Positions 1 through 13,167 of a stretch of DNA of 64,000 bases are shown piece by piece. Every line of letters starts with the position of its first letter. Positions within the stretch are counted from its first letter, which is position 1. A program made the position numbers and the translations under genes. The DNA comes from Thuidium tamariscinum (lineage: Eukaryota > Streptophyta > Bryopsida > Hypnales > Thuidiaceae), in assembly GCA_947034885.2 (NCBI GenBank), contig OX344752.2, positions 20,421,386 to 20,485,385 of the forward strand, read 5' to 3'. The notes beneath the pieces were generated by a model, which saw nothing but the letters and a program-made list of their open reading frames with translations, was not told the origin of the DNA and made no database searches.

Positions 1-2607
1 GAGAACAACGACCAGGTGCAAATCCTCCACCAAGATAACCTAGTTGAACAAAGCTATGTATTTCATTAAAAGTCATCCACTTCTTAACCTTACTTCCAAA
101 TTCTTGGAAGTAAAAGCGAGCAACTTCACCTAAAATTTCCCTGCAAAATAAATAAAATAAAATAAAAAACATTTTATTTTATAAAGCAAGTTTTTATTGT
201 ATAAAATGTAAAATTCAATGAAATATGCAACTAAAATTATATTGATTGTATTATTAAAATTTAAAATATAATTAATTTTTTAATGGGATGAAAAAACATC
301 CAATTACGTACACCATCTTTGGATTTAACCATCCATCCATAGAATCTTCAAGAGCACTTGGCATGTCCCAGTTGTAAATAGTTACATATGGTTCAATACC
401 TTCAAGAGAAATATAAGGCAAACAATTAACATAATGAATACTATTCAAAATTATTAAATAATATAGAACAATCATTTGATATAAAATGGTCATAAAATGA
501 TAGCTTGCTATAAATTTTGAATCTTCATCTAAATATTTGAAAATTATATTATAGTCTTAAATTGAAAGTATCATTTTATTATATTTTTATAATTATTATA
601 TTGTACAATTATAAATAAGATTCTATAATAATTGTATAAATATTGATTCAATAAAATTATATTTTATCTACATATAAACAAAAATATTAGATTGAAAATA
701 TGATGCAAATAAATAAAAATTGAACAACAAATGAATTTATCAATTTAATATTACCAGCTTTCAAAAGGGCATTAAGGAGCTTGTGATAGTATTGAACTCC
801 TTCTTTATTTATAGCTCCAACACCATCTACAATAACAAGAAAAAATACAATTTAAAACAAATATGCAATCTTCAAATAATATATTGATTATGCAATCAAT
901 GGAGATACATAGATGAACTTAATGTTAAGAAAAGTCATGAAAGATTTTTTAATAAGAAATTCAAATTTGAATGTCATCAATATAATATTATTCTAGCATC
1001 AAATGTAATTAGTATTAAAGTAAAATATAGTTACTTGGAAATATTCGAGGCCAAGAAATTGACAAATGATATGCATCAAATCCAACGTCTTTCATGAGCC
1101 ATACATCTTCCTGCAATATTTTCAAACACAATTGATTGGATATTAATCATTTTTGCCATTAAATTAGAATATTAATAAAACATCATTAGAAAGATTATAG
1201 TTTTAAGCTATTTGAAACATTAGCTTATTCTACATTCAATATAATTATAATATTAGCCAATGCTAGGAGGTTTATATGTCTCCCTAGAAAAACAAGACCA
1301 CCAAATGATGCAACTTTCATCACTCTTTGCAACTTTCCAATTAGCTAATGGTACTAGCATTGCAACTTCTTAATTAGCTAATGACACTAATATTACAAAT
1401 TCCTAACATAGCTAATAACTCTATGTAGGTTATACAAAATTCTCTCCCAAGGATCCAAAGTAGGATTTATCCCAATCTTTAGAGGGAAACAGTTTATGTT
1501 GATCAACAATGTTATAGAATACATACCCTATAACGATGATATTGATCGGTAGCAATATTTCCGGTAGAATTGTCAATGACTCGTCCTGGTTGAGCAACAA
1601 AATCATCCCATATACTTCTACCTTTGCCTCCTTCAAAAGCTGCACCTTCAAGCTACATACAAGTCCTCCAAATGAACAAGTCTTGTCAATAAATCTCAAG
1701 AAAAAGAATTACAATAATAGACTCAATTGTAAAGTGTCCTGGAACTAGAATTTAGAGTTTGGAAAAAACACCAGATGAAATTCCTTGGAGCTCTAAAATT
1801 GGGGTGGTTTGATGGAGTTAGGTGTCATTAGATGAAATTTGAGGGCTCCGGAGGGCCGTTTTGGGTCTATTCCCAAAACGGTTCCCAATATCGCTGGCCG
1901 CTATCAAGCCAACACTAACAAAAAAAAAATTGGGTCCTGAAATTATAATTTTTTTTCCAAAAATAAATGAATGATATGGCAGTCCCTCAACCATGTTGAA
2001 TACCTATTTCCGTAGCAGAAACTGTATTCCCATAGTGTGAGAATCCGTAATCTTCTAATGCCCTCAAAACTCTTCTAATGTATATTTCTTTTGCACTATT
2101 CTTAGCTTAACCTTCCTCTTTGACACCTGACTTTACAATTAACTCTAATATTTCAAAAAACAAACCAATATACTCCTTTTGTCCCACTAGAAGCTTCTCA
2201 GATTCTTCTTGCTAAGACTGTAAATCAGCCTAATGAGGAAGCTTTTAGTGGGACACAGGGAGTATTTGTATGATTTTGTGAAATCATAATAATCAAATGA
2301 GTTTTATAGGAAAAATATCAATCAATTGAAACAAACAAACCAAGTGTCCAGGCACCTGATAAGCAGATCCTGCCGACCCGAAGACGAAGCCTTTTGGAAA
2401 TTGGGACCTATGCAATTCTCCTGGAAACAGTTGCTCTGGATAAACATTTAATTTGGAAGCCGTGAGGGGGTCGTTTGCTGCTGCCACGTCAGCATCAAGC
2501 TGAAAATGATTATAGTGGTTGTGTTGATGGGATCGCCCCTCAATACAACTCCAAGCTTGAATCAACAATAAAACTACTAAAAAATAGGATATCTTCATCT
2601 TCCTCAA
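1..2607 (-). CDS. Beta-glucosidase (glycoside hydrolase family 1), 5' part, cut by the window edge
   Basis: Secreted GH1 enzymes remove beta-linked glucose from glycosides. Six exons fit in phase with GT/AG ends: 2607-2356, 1652-1527, 1110-1035, 826-755, 399-312 and 140 to the edge, giving the first ~251 residues. Residues 1-25 look like a signal peptide ([20 protein letters not shown]). Family hallmarks follow in order: [15 protein letters not shown], then [56 protein letters not shown] and [10 protein letters not shown]. The last holds the acid/base Glu, but the usual TFNEP reads TFNEI here. The C-terminal half, with the nucleophile ENG motif, lies outside the window. Introns are short (about 170-700 bp), and intron 1 carries two MITEs. 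The family is certain. The substrate is unknown. The NEP-to-NEI change is seen directly and may alter activity. Confidence 0.93.
1826..2080. mobile_element. ~255-bp MITE with CATTAG ends (MITE family 'C'), in GH1 intron 1
   Basis: The ends are imperfect inverted repeats of the type CATTAGAxGAAATTTGAGGGC. The same element recurs at 49,310-49,597 and 53,466-53,732, with a partial copy near 2,996-3,091. All share an interior with GGTTGAGxGAxTGCCA and GGAATxC. No convincing target-site duplication was found, so the superfamily is not assigned. Confidence 0.75.
2173..2262. mobile_element. 90-bp Stowaway-like (Tc1/mariner) MITE in GH1 intron 1
   Basis: The element is flanked by TA on both sides. 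It begins CTCCTTTTGTCCCACTAGAA and ends with the inverted counterpart TTTTAGTGGGACACAGGGAG. This matches the known Stowaway/mariner consensus (CTCCCTCYGTCCC next to a TA target) of plants. It has no coding capacity. Confidence 0.85.
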
Positions 2608-2839
2608 CTTTACACACTCTCTCCTTGAAAATTGAAAAAAATAAAAATGAAAATGAAGTTTTTCACAACAACAAATGTAATTAATATATTGGAACTAGAA
2701 GTTTTCTAAAATTAAATGCCATGTGATTTTTTAATAGCACTGGTGCCACAATATTGTGAAATAAAAAGTAAAAGTATTTTTCTTGAAATTATTAATAGTT
2801 TGTTTTTTGGAATTCAATATCATTCTTTTCTACTTTGAG

Positions 2840-3860
2840 TTAGAATGCCATGACACAAAGTTTGTGCACCCTTCCTTGTTGAGAGCTTTCCAATGGTATT
2901 ATGATTATGAATGTAATTGGGATACATGGTTCCAATGATCTCATTGTCATTGTAACAAACAAACAAAATGAAATAAACATTAGATGTTTTTTCTGCAGTT
3001 TAGAAGATTGCGAATTCCCAACTGTGGGAATGCTGTCGGGAACTGCCACATCTACGATTTGACGTGGTCGAGAGACTGACACGTCAGATATTAATATTAA
3101 AAAAAAATTGAATTTTGAACTTTTTTTTGAAAAAGAATTTATTTTTATTTTTTTATTATATTTTATTCTGATTGTTCACAGCACTAAGAATAGGCCTGAA
3201 ACAGTCTTCTAATCTCTACAAAAAATCTAATGCATCCTCATTTAAAGTATGGAAGATTGGTGTACCCTTGTGCTATTGCCCTGAAGTAAAAATTAATAAA
3301 ATCCTTGTGTTCCAAAAGCAAAAGATAACCCTGATTCAATTTTTAATTAAATAATTCAAAAATTAATTAGAAAATTTATACCTTTTGATTTAGGTGCAAA
3401 AACTCCTCAAAGAAAACACATTTGTGCACTTGTCTTTACAAAGAGCTTTCTAATGGTACCAAAAATGTAATAGGGGGCCACATGTCTCTACAAGATGTTA
3501 AATCTTACCATCAAAGGTGGGCCCAATATTAATATAGATTTACCTTGGGGGAAGTTATAGGAATTATTTGTTTTTGCAAAATGTATATTTTTTCAAATTC
3601 TAAATTCATATTTGCAATTAGAGACCCCAAATTAGAGAGGAAAAGTCTAGAACATACTCTAGACACATTACAAAATAGGGAGCTTTTTCTTCACTTTTAC
3701 TTGGAGAATCCAAAATTTACTTTGCTGGATCTACTTTTGATGGTAGGATTTAATGCCTTGCCATGTTTTCCAATAATTTATTGTAACAAAATAATCAAAA
3801 CAAACAAAACAAACAACCTGATATATTGTACATATGTTTTGCGCAATTTTATAACATAAC
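2840..3860. repeat. Diverged dispersed repeats (first cluster), including a partial family-C MITE
   Basis: About 2,840-2,975 (GTTTGTGCACCCTTCC, GAGCTTTCCAATGGTA, AACAAACAAACAAAATG) recurs in the same orientation at 3,395-3,475 and inverted at 6,478-6,610. The block at about 3,475-3,760 (GGGCCCAATAT, AATTAGAGACC, AAATAGGGAGCTTTT) recurs at about 7,060-7,330. A partial family-C MITE lies at 2,996-3,091. The parent element was not identified, and no coding sequence is recognisable. Confidence 0.6.
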
Positions 3861-6469
3861 AATGCCAACTTTATTAATAAATTAAAGTTGTTTTCTTATT
3901 ATAGTTTCATTTGTGAGTTGAATCTATGTAGGAGGTAGGTTAAAGTGTTTCTTTTTAGGCATTTAAATGCCTAAATAGACTAAAAATAACTGAAGGGCAT
4001 CAAGCCTATAGGAAAAGTTTGAAGAAAAATTGGATGTGATGCCAATTTGTTCCAATTTTAAAAAGCAATTTTGATGAAATTGACAATTCTAAATGAAATA
4101 CATCCAAATAAGTGCATGAAAGATAGTTTTATTCAAAATATAAATTTAATATTAAAATATTTGGCTAAATCAGTTTCTTGTATATTGCCACTTCAACACT
4201 TCTCCAAAAACCAAAAGTGCAATTTAGGTGAGGCTTCCTGGGGGTCTTAAATGTCCAAAATTACTAAAGAAGTAATGAATAGAAGCTCTCTTATAAATGA
4301 GTTTGAATAAATAATTTATTTATTTAATTTAAAAGTATAAAATTACTTTTATTTTTATTTATCTTTTCAATCAATTAGTTTACTTCAAATCTTGCCTTTA
4401 TTGTTTTTATTTTTTTAAATCCTATAATTATCTTAATATAGACCAATCTAGACAAAGAGTAATGGATGATAAAATTTATAATTCTATTTTATCATCAAGA
4501 CAATATACCAACAAGTGCAATGTTTGTAGCTAGTGAAATGCAAATTTTCTATTTGAAGTTCATAGTTTTAAAATCCTTTACTAGAACCCCAAAGAATTTT
4601 TTAAATTATTTATGTGGTACAAAAGGACGGCTAGGTAATTACCACTTTTCATTAAAACTAGCCTTTAATTGATAATAAAATGATTTTAGTTGAATATTTG
4701 AAACCCATATTTTTTCAAAGATTTTATAGATCCTTTTGTTATCCTCTAGGCATTCAATTATAAGCAAATTGTAAAGCACAACTCCCAAAGATTTGAAAAC
4801 TTTGAAACTAAGCATAAACCTAGGTAGAATAAAGAATTGGTTCAATCAACAATGTTAATTGAGTTATTTCCCACTAACAACTAATAAACTTTTGACAATT
4901 ATTGGATTGAATATTTAAAGATTGATGGCATTTAGAAAAAAATCTTTTCGAACCTTGATTTGTTTCTTAGCTTCAACAATCCAGTAATACAATTTATGAA
5001 TATTAGTAACATCATTAACACCAAGACAAATTGCAAAACTTAATGTTCTTGAGATTGTCTCTTGATACAAATATCTAAATTCTTATGAACATTATTACAA
5101 TATCTTATATTAATAGATGATAATGACCACATTTTGGTATTATATTGTTGATACATGATGTTTTACAATTTGATTGAGAGCACAAATTTATTACCACTTG
5201 GATATCCTTCAAAAGAGACTTGTCTCTCTTTCTAATGTGCCCTCTAGGAAATCCAACACTTTCTACAAAATTCACATAGTTTTCAAATGAAAAAAGGATT
5301 ACATTTTATAGTATGCATGAAATATACACACATATCAAAAGAATATCTAAAAAATATTAAATGCTTGTTATGCATATATCATAGTAAATTTAAAAAAGGA
5401 CCAAAATTGAAATCAAAGTCACTAATGTGCAAAAACCTTAGAATTTGTAGTATAAAACTATATATCAAACTTATTGAAGATTTAATACAAAAAATATACA
5501 ATATTATTATAAGAATTCATATTAAGTGATAGATGCAATTGATACATCTATATTGACTTTTTCTTTAAAAACAACCAAGATTCAATAGATGCTACTAATA
5601 TTTCTTTTGAAAGATTTTTTTCTGCCTTGAGATATTAAACAATTTATAAAAATGCACAAAATTTGGTGTCTAAATTTTAGATTGTAATCCAACAATTTTG
5701 CCTTACAAATGCAGTAGTGAAATTCATGTTTCAAGAATCCGCAAACACTCACCAAACTACCATTTGAAAATCAACTCTTTTTAAAGAAATTATTATCTAT
5801 CAATCAAATTTCATTCATTTTTTAATTGAAAACTTGTAACTATAGGATCTTAATCTTGACTACTAGTAACTTTAGTCACTTATAAAAAAAATTTAGTTTG
5901 AAAACAATGTATGTGTGGGATTAAAGCTTGTGAATTTGGAGCAAAAATGTTTTTTCTTAAAACTACCTATATTTTAGACAATGTGACCTCGCTGGATGAT
6001 AGAAGCCCATAACACAAACTAAAAAGATGATTTAGGGACTTCTAATTTTGGTAGGATCTTAAGTTAGAAAAATCTAAGTATGCAAATTTTTAAACTAAAA
6101 TTACATTGCCTTCCTTTTGTCCAAATTAGGCCTTCCTAAAATTTAAGGTATAATTTTTTTTCAACTATTGGATACATGTGCATAAAATTAGATTTCCATG
6201 AAGTTTAAATTTTTTTCTCCTACTCTCATCAACAAAATGAAGAAGAAGAAAAAAAATTTTGATACTTCATTTTAGATGCTAAAATTTTTCCAAACTCATT
6301 TCAGCTTGTAAAGAGTTTAAGGGATTAAGAGACTATAAGACAAATCTTAGAATTTCTAGAGGACTACCAAGGTTTGAGAAGCTAGTCTATTTTGGGAGCC
6401 CTACTAAGCTACAAAAAAACACTATAATCAACAAAAAAAATTCATGTTGTATCTATACCTTAAGATAGG
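3861..6469. other. AT-rich intergenic DNA, nothing recognised
   Basis: Every open frame here is short and of low complexity, and none matches a family I know. No tRNA-, rRNA- or transposase-like signal was seen. Confidence 0.6.
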
Positions 6470-7330
6470 TTGTTTGTTTTGTTTGTTTGTCACGTTGAGA
6501 ACTTGAGATCTCTTGGCTTGTGCATCCTTTGGTTGCATGATTGGTACCATTCAAAAGCTCTTAGCAAGGAGAAATGCATTGGCTTTGATTTGTGGCATTC
6601 CAATGTATGGTAAAAATGTTATGGATTTTTGAGTTATTTTTGTATCTAAGAAATTAGAAAATTATTTTTACTTTAGTTTTGGCTGTGGCAACGGCACAAG
6701 GCTCACTAGTAAATATGAGGGATGAAAGGGAGTATATCTCATTTAAACTACTTGAGTACTAATGTTTATGTACTAATTCTTTGATGATTGGCAATTATAC
6801 AATGATTGGTAATAGGAAAAAAATTTCATGTTAGTCAAAAGAAAATAATGTTGCATCTTTTTAGTCCTTCTATGGAGTGTTGAAATTTTCTCTAATGCTT
6901 ATGAAATTCTTTGTTAAAATATTTGGCAACATTATATACACTATTTTTCCATTCATTTCCTTTATTAGCTCTAAAATCTACGACTAGTGCATAATTTAAA
7001 ATGCACAATCCAAATGTAAAAGTGTCAAGATTGTTCTTAGAGTATCACGGGTGATACTAAATCCTCCATTTGAAGTGGGCCCAACAGGGTACATATTCCA
7101 CTTTCAGCCATATCAGTGATGATGTGGATTTACTTGGGAGATAATACAATAATTTTATTTTATTTGTACATAATTTATTTTTGTAAATTAATAAAAATTC
7201 AGATTTACAATTAGAGACATGGCACAAAACTAGGGTAGGTCCAAAACATGCCCTAGCAGCCTAGACATGGTACAACATAGGGAGTTTTTAATAACGTTTA
7301 TCTTAAGGGAGATTGCAAGAAACACTTCAC
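6470..7330. repeat. Second cluster of the dispersed repeat seen at 2.8-3.8 kb
   Basis: 6,478-6,610 is the inverted counterpart of 2,840-2,975: TTTGTTTGTCACGTTGAGAA, then GGTACCATTCAAAAGCTCTT, then GTGGCATTCCAATG. About 7,060-7,330 parallels 3,475-3,760 in direct orientation, sharing GTGGGCCCAA, TTACAATTAGAGAC and ACATAGGGAG. Divergence is high, so these copies are old. Confidence 0.6.
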
Positions 7331-7468
7331 ATTTTTGTTTCAAAAACACAGTTTTTGGTCATAGGACTAGTTGTTTAGTGTGATACTATAAGTATTGCAC
7401 CATAGCACTGCGCGTACAAATCTTAATTGTTGAATCAAAGCACTTGCAAATTTAGACTGTTAGTACTA

Positions 7469-8799
7469 GGGTGATTGCAAGAAACACTTGTCCTTTTTTT
7501 TGTCCCCTTGACCTTTAGGAGGTAGTTTTTTGCTCATAACTTTTGCATATTTTGTTCATTTGACTTGAAACTTGAAATAAAAGTGCCTACAAAGGTTTTA
7601 CATTTTGTGTAATTTTTTTCAATTTTTCCAAAATTATTTTACTATTTTAAAACTGCTCCCGATTGGGTGTCTACTCTGGCCATTTTGAGGGGTTTTAGTC
7701 CTATTTTTGACCCAAAAATGAAAATTTTGAGCTGAAAATTGGCATGCAAGGACCTAACCTAAAGTTACACAAGACTACAAAGAGATTTTTTGAAAATACT
7801 ATACTGTTCAACCTCCACATGTCGTCAAAGTGGCTGACTTTGCGCAAGTGTAGAGAATAGAATTTAATTTTTCCAAAGATGAAATTTGTTGGAAATGAAA
7901 GACCTTTACTTGGAAAAAAAATTGATTTTTACTTTCATTTTTTGAATTTTTTTACTATTTTTACCAAATTAGTGAAAAAAGAGCTATTTTCATTGTATTT
8001 TCCATTGTCTATAACATTTAGAGAAAAAATTTCTTAGGTCTGAATTTCAAGAGACATGATATTCTCATTGCTCTTCAAATTACCCATATTTTTTCAATTT
8101 AAAAAAAATTTATTTCAAAGGGTCACAGGACTCACAGGACTCACTGATTTTGAGCCATTTTGAGACAAAACCGGTAAGTGTTTCTTGCAACGATATAGTT
8201 ATATGTATAGTATTGTAAACTACTACAAAGTACTACAAAGGCCATTAGTAGCAGAAAATAGCAAAAAAAGGGTTGTGAACCATTTCATTTTTGGTAATTC
8301 AAAAAAAAATTCAAAAAATTATTTTAAGAAAATTCATTTTTCCAAACAAAATTGTACTCATATTGTAATAAAAATTTCTCTAGGAAATTTTTTCCTTCTT
8401 TATAGCCTTTGTACCTAGGAAGGTGATTTTGTTCCCATGTGTACAACTGTACAATAGACATGTTGCTAATTTCATAAAAACTCATTGTCACATCTTGTAA
8501 TGTTAGTAGACCTCCAAGTCTCCAACTTTTTAAATTTGTGGCTTCAAATTCGGATTTTTGGATAAAAAATAAGACTAAAACCTCCTAAAATGGTCAAAGT
8601 AGACATCCAATTGGGAGTAGGTTAAAAATAGTAAACTAATTTTAAAAATTTTGAAAAAATTATTCAACATCTAAAACTTTTGTGTGCACCTCATTCCAAA
8701 TTTCAAGTTAAAAAAAAAATATGCAAAAGTTATGTGCAATAAATTACTTGTTGGAGGTCAAGGGGACAAAAAATAGGACAAGTGTTTCTTGCAATCACT
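7469..8799. mobile_element. TIR element family 'A', 1.33-kb copy with long inverted ends
   Basis: It begins GGTGATTGCAAGAAACAC and ends with the inverted GTGTTTCTTGCAATCAC. Similarity between the two ends continues inward for roughly 280 bp, for example CTCCCGATTGGGTGTCTACT on the left against the inverse of a block near 8,590-8,625. A third end-like sequence lies inside at about 8,172-8,190. There is no transposase ORF, so the element is non-autonomous. No clear target-site duplication was seen here. Four further copies occur in the window. Confidence 0.85.
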
Positions 8800-9038
8800 C
8801 CAAAAGACAATACAGAATTTACCTTATTAGACCCACTTCATATGGAGGATTTAGTGTATTGCAAGGCATAACATTGTATACTAACTGCCTCCATGAGTCC
8901 AATAGCCCACGACTTCCCCAACATAGAAAGTATAATTTTTTGAAGATACCTCTTTATTCTGACTTTAGTTATATTGTGATGATTGAGATTGGTTGAGTTT
9001 CATGTTCTAGTAATTTTTGAGAGACATTTAATTACAAA

Positions 9039-9459
9039 GTACCCAAAAGTGGCGTACCACCCTTGGCCAATTAATTAGCTCCCCCTTCTCTCAAATGTTT
9101 TTTAGGCTACTGATTGTTTAAAAAAAAATTGCTTCCCTACGAAATCACCATTGATTTCTCAAAAAACCAGAATCCATTGATCTTGTGAGATTTAATCTAA
9201 GCTATTCAAATATGGATGTGGATATAATACGATATACAAAATACGTGGTGAATATTAAATTTGTGTATGGATATAGATACGGTACAGATATGATACAAAA
9301 TACATATATGGATATGGGATACGGGATGCATTATCCCATATCGTTGTCAATGAAGTTGCTTACTGAAAACTACAAGGAAGGGGGGAATGGATTAAAAAAT
9401 TAAAAAATTAAAAAATTAAAAAAAAATTAAAATTGATAATTATTGCCACTTTTGGGTAC
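9039..9459. mobile_element. ~420-bp TIR/MITE element with GTACCCAAAAGTGGC ends
   Basis: The left end GTACCCAAAAGTGGC is mirrored by GCCACTTTTGGGTAC on the right. The interior is rich in GATAT/ATACG-like degenerate repeats (about 9,210-9,345) and an (ATTAAAAA)n run (about 9,390-9,430). Just outside the right end, GTACCCAAAAGTGG appears again at about 9,475, making a hairpin of about 44 bp with the right end. Confidence 0.65.
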
Positions 9460-9489
9460 ATTGTTCATACAAGGTACCCAAAAGTGGTA

Positions 9490-12144
9490 GTAACTGCCAA
9501 CTCCAACATACAATACAGAAAGAGTCGTTAGATTTGAGAAAGCTAAAGGAGAACTTCCGGCATTGCTTAATCCCTAAATGAGTAAATGATGTACAAACCA
9601 TATTTTAGTTAATGAACAAAACAAAATCTTTCTATAGAGGACAAAAAAATAATTATTTATCCTTGAAATTAGGGGTGAAAAGAGAAGATCTTCTACAATG
9701 CTTTGACTTCCAACGAAAACTATTAAAACCAATGATTCCCACGGTATCAATATATTCATGATTTCCACTGCCACTGGCTCGTCGTTTAGGGGTTAATAAT
9801 ACTATGGTAACACAATTTGAACGGAATTTGGTTTCTTCAGATCAATTTACTTACTGTAGAAGAATGATACTACCAAATTCTCTATAATCTGTTCCGCTTT
9901 CCATGCAATTACCAAGTCCGTTATTGATTGATGGTGTGAGATCCCTACGTCAGAGTGACAAAGCTACCTCGGAAGTCTTGGCTAGCTCCTGCTTGCAAAC
10001 ACACAGATTTTGACAGTGCTTCACACTTAAACGTGAGCATTGCTAAATATGTTGGTGCAAAAGCCATAAATTGAAATGGCACGGTGAGCCCTTGAGCATG
10101 CACCGAACTGAAATGATTTAATTAGGGAGCGAGGAAGGTGGCGGGGAAGGGATGCCGGTGGAAAACCTAACAGGGGTGCAGATTCGATGCAATTTGCACA
10201 ATGATTCTGCATTCCTGTGGGTTCATGCAGCAAGCTCGTGCGCGCAAAACTCAACATGGGACATGAAATACCCGCAATTCCGGATCCACGGAATTGACAT
10301 TTTTAGCTTGAACCCAGATTTTCTGCCACAAAGAGAGTCCTAGCTAGTTTGACAAGCCGTTTGTGAACTTTCTGTCTGTACGTCACATGCAGCGTTCAAG
10401 AGATCGTCTACGTACTCCGATCATTTATCAGTACACTGATTGAAATATAATCTCTTAATTACAGCGGTTTGGCTGATATCGATATCGATATCGATTGGCT
10501 TCGGTGGGATGCATGCTTCGTATGTACACTCAGCAATAATCTTTCATGCATGTGACACCTTAAACATACCATGCATCAAGCACTTCGATCTGGGTCAGCA
10601 TCAAGCTAGATCAGAAAGTCTTGTTTGTTGGAATTCAAGTGTCTCATTGTGTCGATCAGTGTGTTTGTCTCTGATCGATCGATAGATGCTACTGCATGTG
10701 AACCTCAACCCCGACGACTTCATTTCAAATTTCTGCGGGGTCCCTGTTTTCGAGCAAGGTACTGTGGAACGCAATTAATTAAGAAAGATAAAAAGTTGTC
10801 ATGATGGTGTGAATTTTGATTTTAATGGTAAGGTCTGTACGAACGAGTTTTGAGCAGTTACACCGACACCTTTTTAATGGTACGTGTACAGTATGTACAG
10901 CGTTCCCGCCTCCTCAACCGTGTACTTACCGATTCATGGGATTCCGCCTGGCCGGGATGCATGAACTGTCGTCGTCTAATTAGAGAGTTCAATAGATTTA
11001 AAGATGTATGGGCCGACAGAGTGAATTCGAAAGGAGCCACGCTGTGTACACTGTATGACGCTGTAGTGGAAACGTCTATTTCGTTAAATCGGCGATATAT
11101 ATTCCATTCCTTTGGCGCGGCCTGAGCGAAACCAGAAACTACACATACCCCGGTTTGTGATCTGAAATTAGGCCTTTCATTGTGAAGATATATGTCACAA
11201 TTCTTGGCTTGTGGAACACCGGAATGTCACTATTTTAGCGAAATAGATCGACGTTAGGATCGGATTTCGCGCTACAGACAATTGCGGACAATCGGTGGAC
11301 GTTCAATTAAAATGATAAAATCCGTGAATTTAGCTCCATTGTTTATTCTATTAGTGAGAGAGTACCATGTAATTATATGATATGTATGCTTACCGTGGGC
11401 TCACTTGTCTGCAATTAATATTGCACGGAGTATGTACAATCCGTGACCGTCTTCTATTTTAACCCTTCAACTCCAAGCCTAAGGTCAACTTAACCCACAG
11501 CTATATAGGGCCTCTGGTAAAAAGAATTTGACCGTTCGTAATCTGCAAGTTGCACTGCTTACGATTCCAATAGGGGCTATAAAAATGAGCGAGGGGCTGA
11601 GTTCTTGTCACATGCAACATTCTCCTTCTGCAGCGATCCGTTCCAAGCTCTTACGTACGCACGTTCGTGTAAGCTTGGCACTAATGGACACAGTTTCAAC
11701 CATTGTTAGATGTTTCAGTTCCTTTTGTACGTTTCGATTACATGCAAATGTTTTTCAAGTACGTTGAAACTCAATGTGAATCTAACCTCGATCGATCTTG
11801 TCAAGTTAGCCAGTACGTCTTCTAAACTGTTCGATCTCCTGATCCATCACTAGCTAGGATCGATAGGTCCAAGCTTAGAACTTTCACAATGCAGGGACAT
11901 AGTTTCGACCAATTTTCCAGCATTGCAGTCGAGCAAGAAACAAATGAGCTCAGATCTAGGAATATTTTTGGTTCAGTTCGTGAATGATATGATGCTTACG
12001 TACTAGGTAACGGATCAGATCTTTGTTGTTAGCCAATTATGCACACTGATTTAACGAAAATCGATTGGGCCATGCAGGTCGGAAGAATGCGCATGCAGAG
12101 GCGTTACTTGTTGAAAGTCGTTTCGATTCTGCGAAGAAATTAAC
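9490..12144. other. Gene-free stretch entering a GC-richer island
   Basis: From about 9.8 kb the base composition rises compared with the AT-rich flanks. No frame here has a recognisable domain. A short self-complementary run of GATATC units lies near 10,478-10,497. Part of 11.8-12.1 kb is probably the promoter and 5' UTR of the gene that starts at 12,145. Confidence 0.5.
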
Positions 12145-12660
12145 ATGGCTTGGACGAAACTCCGGAAGAAACCATCATGGTGGTCAATTGAAGTCCTCGT
12201 CCTCGTCATCTTGTGTGGCACGGCCATATCAGGCCTACAGATTCCACCCCTGCTGCAGAGTGGAGTTGTGGGTGTCTACGACAAGTCCAAGTTGGAAGCC
12301 TCGATGTTCCGGAATATCTCGGCCCCGTCGTTTTTCCACGTCTGGCCTGAAGACTACAAGAAGACACGCTACTTCTGCGAAGATTACACCGGCATCTACT
12401 CGCTTGCGAACTTCACGTCCAGCGATCAAGGAAACGTCCTTGATCCTCGACCGTATTACGATATCGGCATCGCCGATGCTTATCAGTCTACTCTGGGGAT
12501 CAACAAGCACTTCTGGGTTGTGGACACCGATCGGAGAACATATCCTTTGCGCTGCGAGTACAGAGATCTTCAGGCCCTCTATTTCCACAGGTACCTCCCA
12601 GCTTCTGGTATTGAGGACGACTTCATTCGTATTAATTCTTACAGCATGATGGAGAGCTAG
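12145..12660 (+). CDS. Orphan signal-anchored protein, 171 aa
   Basis: I do not recognise a family. The start AACATGGCT fits the plant initiation context and opens a basic leader (KLRKKPSWWS) followed by a hydrophobic stretch at about residues 15-32 (IEVLVLVILCGTAISG). That predicts a signal peptide or type II anchor. The rest is polar and aromatic-rich, with two cysteines (in RYFCEDY and LRCEYRD) that could pair in an extracellular fold, and one NFT glycosylation sequon. Third codon positions are C/G-rich, unlike the surrounding DNA, which supports real coding. The gene is single-exon as read. A second unfamiliar membrane protein follows 0.5 kb downstream on the same strand. Its function is unknown. 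Confidence 0.7.
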   Translation: MAWTKLRKKPSWWSIEVLVLVILCGTAISGLQIPPLLQSGVVGVYDKSKLEASMFRNISAPSFFHVWPEDYKKTRYFCEDYTGIYSLANFTSSDQGNVLDPRPYYDIGIADAYQSTLGINKHFWVVDTDRRTYPLRCEYRDLQALYFHRYLPASGIEDDFIRINSYSMMES

Positions 12661-13167
12661 CTAGACCTGACCACAACCAATTCAATGTTCGGACTTGTAT
12701 TGGTTTCAGTCGATACCGTATATATACTTGTGATCTTGTTGCATTTCGCGAAATATTCATATACCTCGTACGTGTAGAGGTGAATCAGTAATAGGGACTC
12801 TCAATTCGATGGAGTTTAATTAGCATTTGCATTTTCGGTGCGGGAATCGTCACTTTCTTTTAAAGTGGACCGATTTCGGATCCCGGAAATGCACGAGACA
12901 TTTTTACATTTACACAAATACTGTTGCTTAGAAAAGTAAAACAGCTATTGAATTATGTTTCTGAAAAGCTGAACGTTGCTGAAATAGAGCTCTATTGGAA
13001 TACCGTGAGAATCGCCAATCTGAATGACGAAAAGTCTCATCGATCTTTTGAGTTCAAATGACCGGGATTTTTGGCAGTTAGTTTGAAAATTCCTCGTTCG
13101 TAGAGATTTCTTGCTAGGATTTGAAGATGACAATTTTCACCCTCTGAAACACACGGTTTTAACAAAT

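Noticed and set aside
12065-12649. 194-codon plus-strand frame overlapping the 12,145 gene
   Set aside because: A shadow frame of the C/G-biased gene. The chosen frame has a better start, a hydrophobic leader and more protein-like composition.
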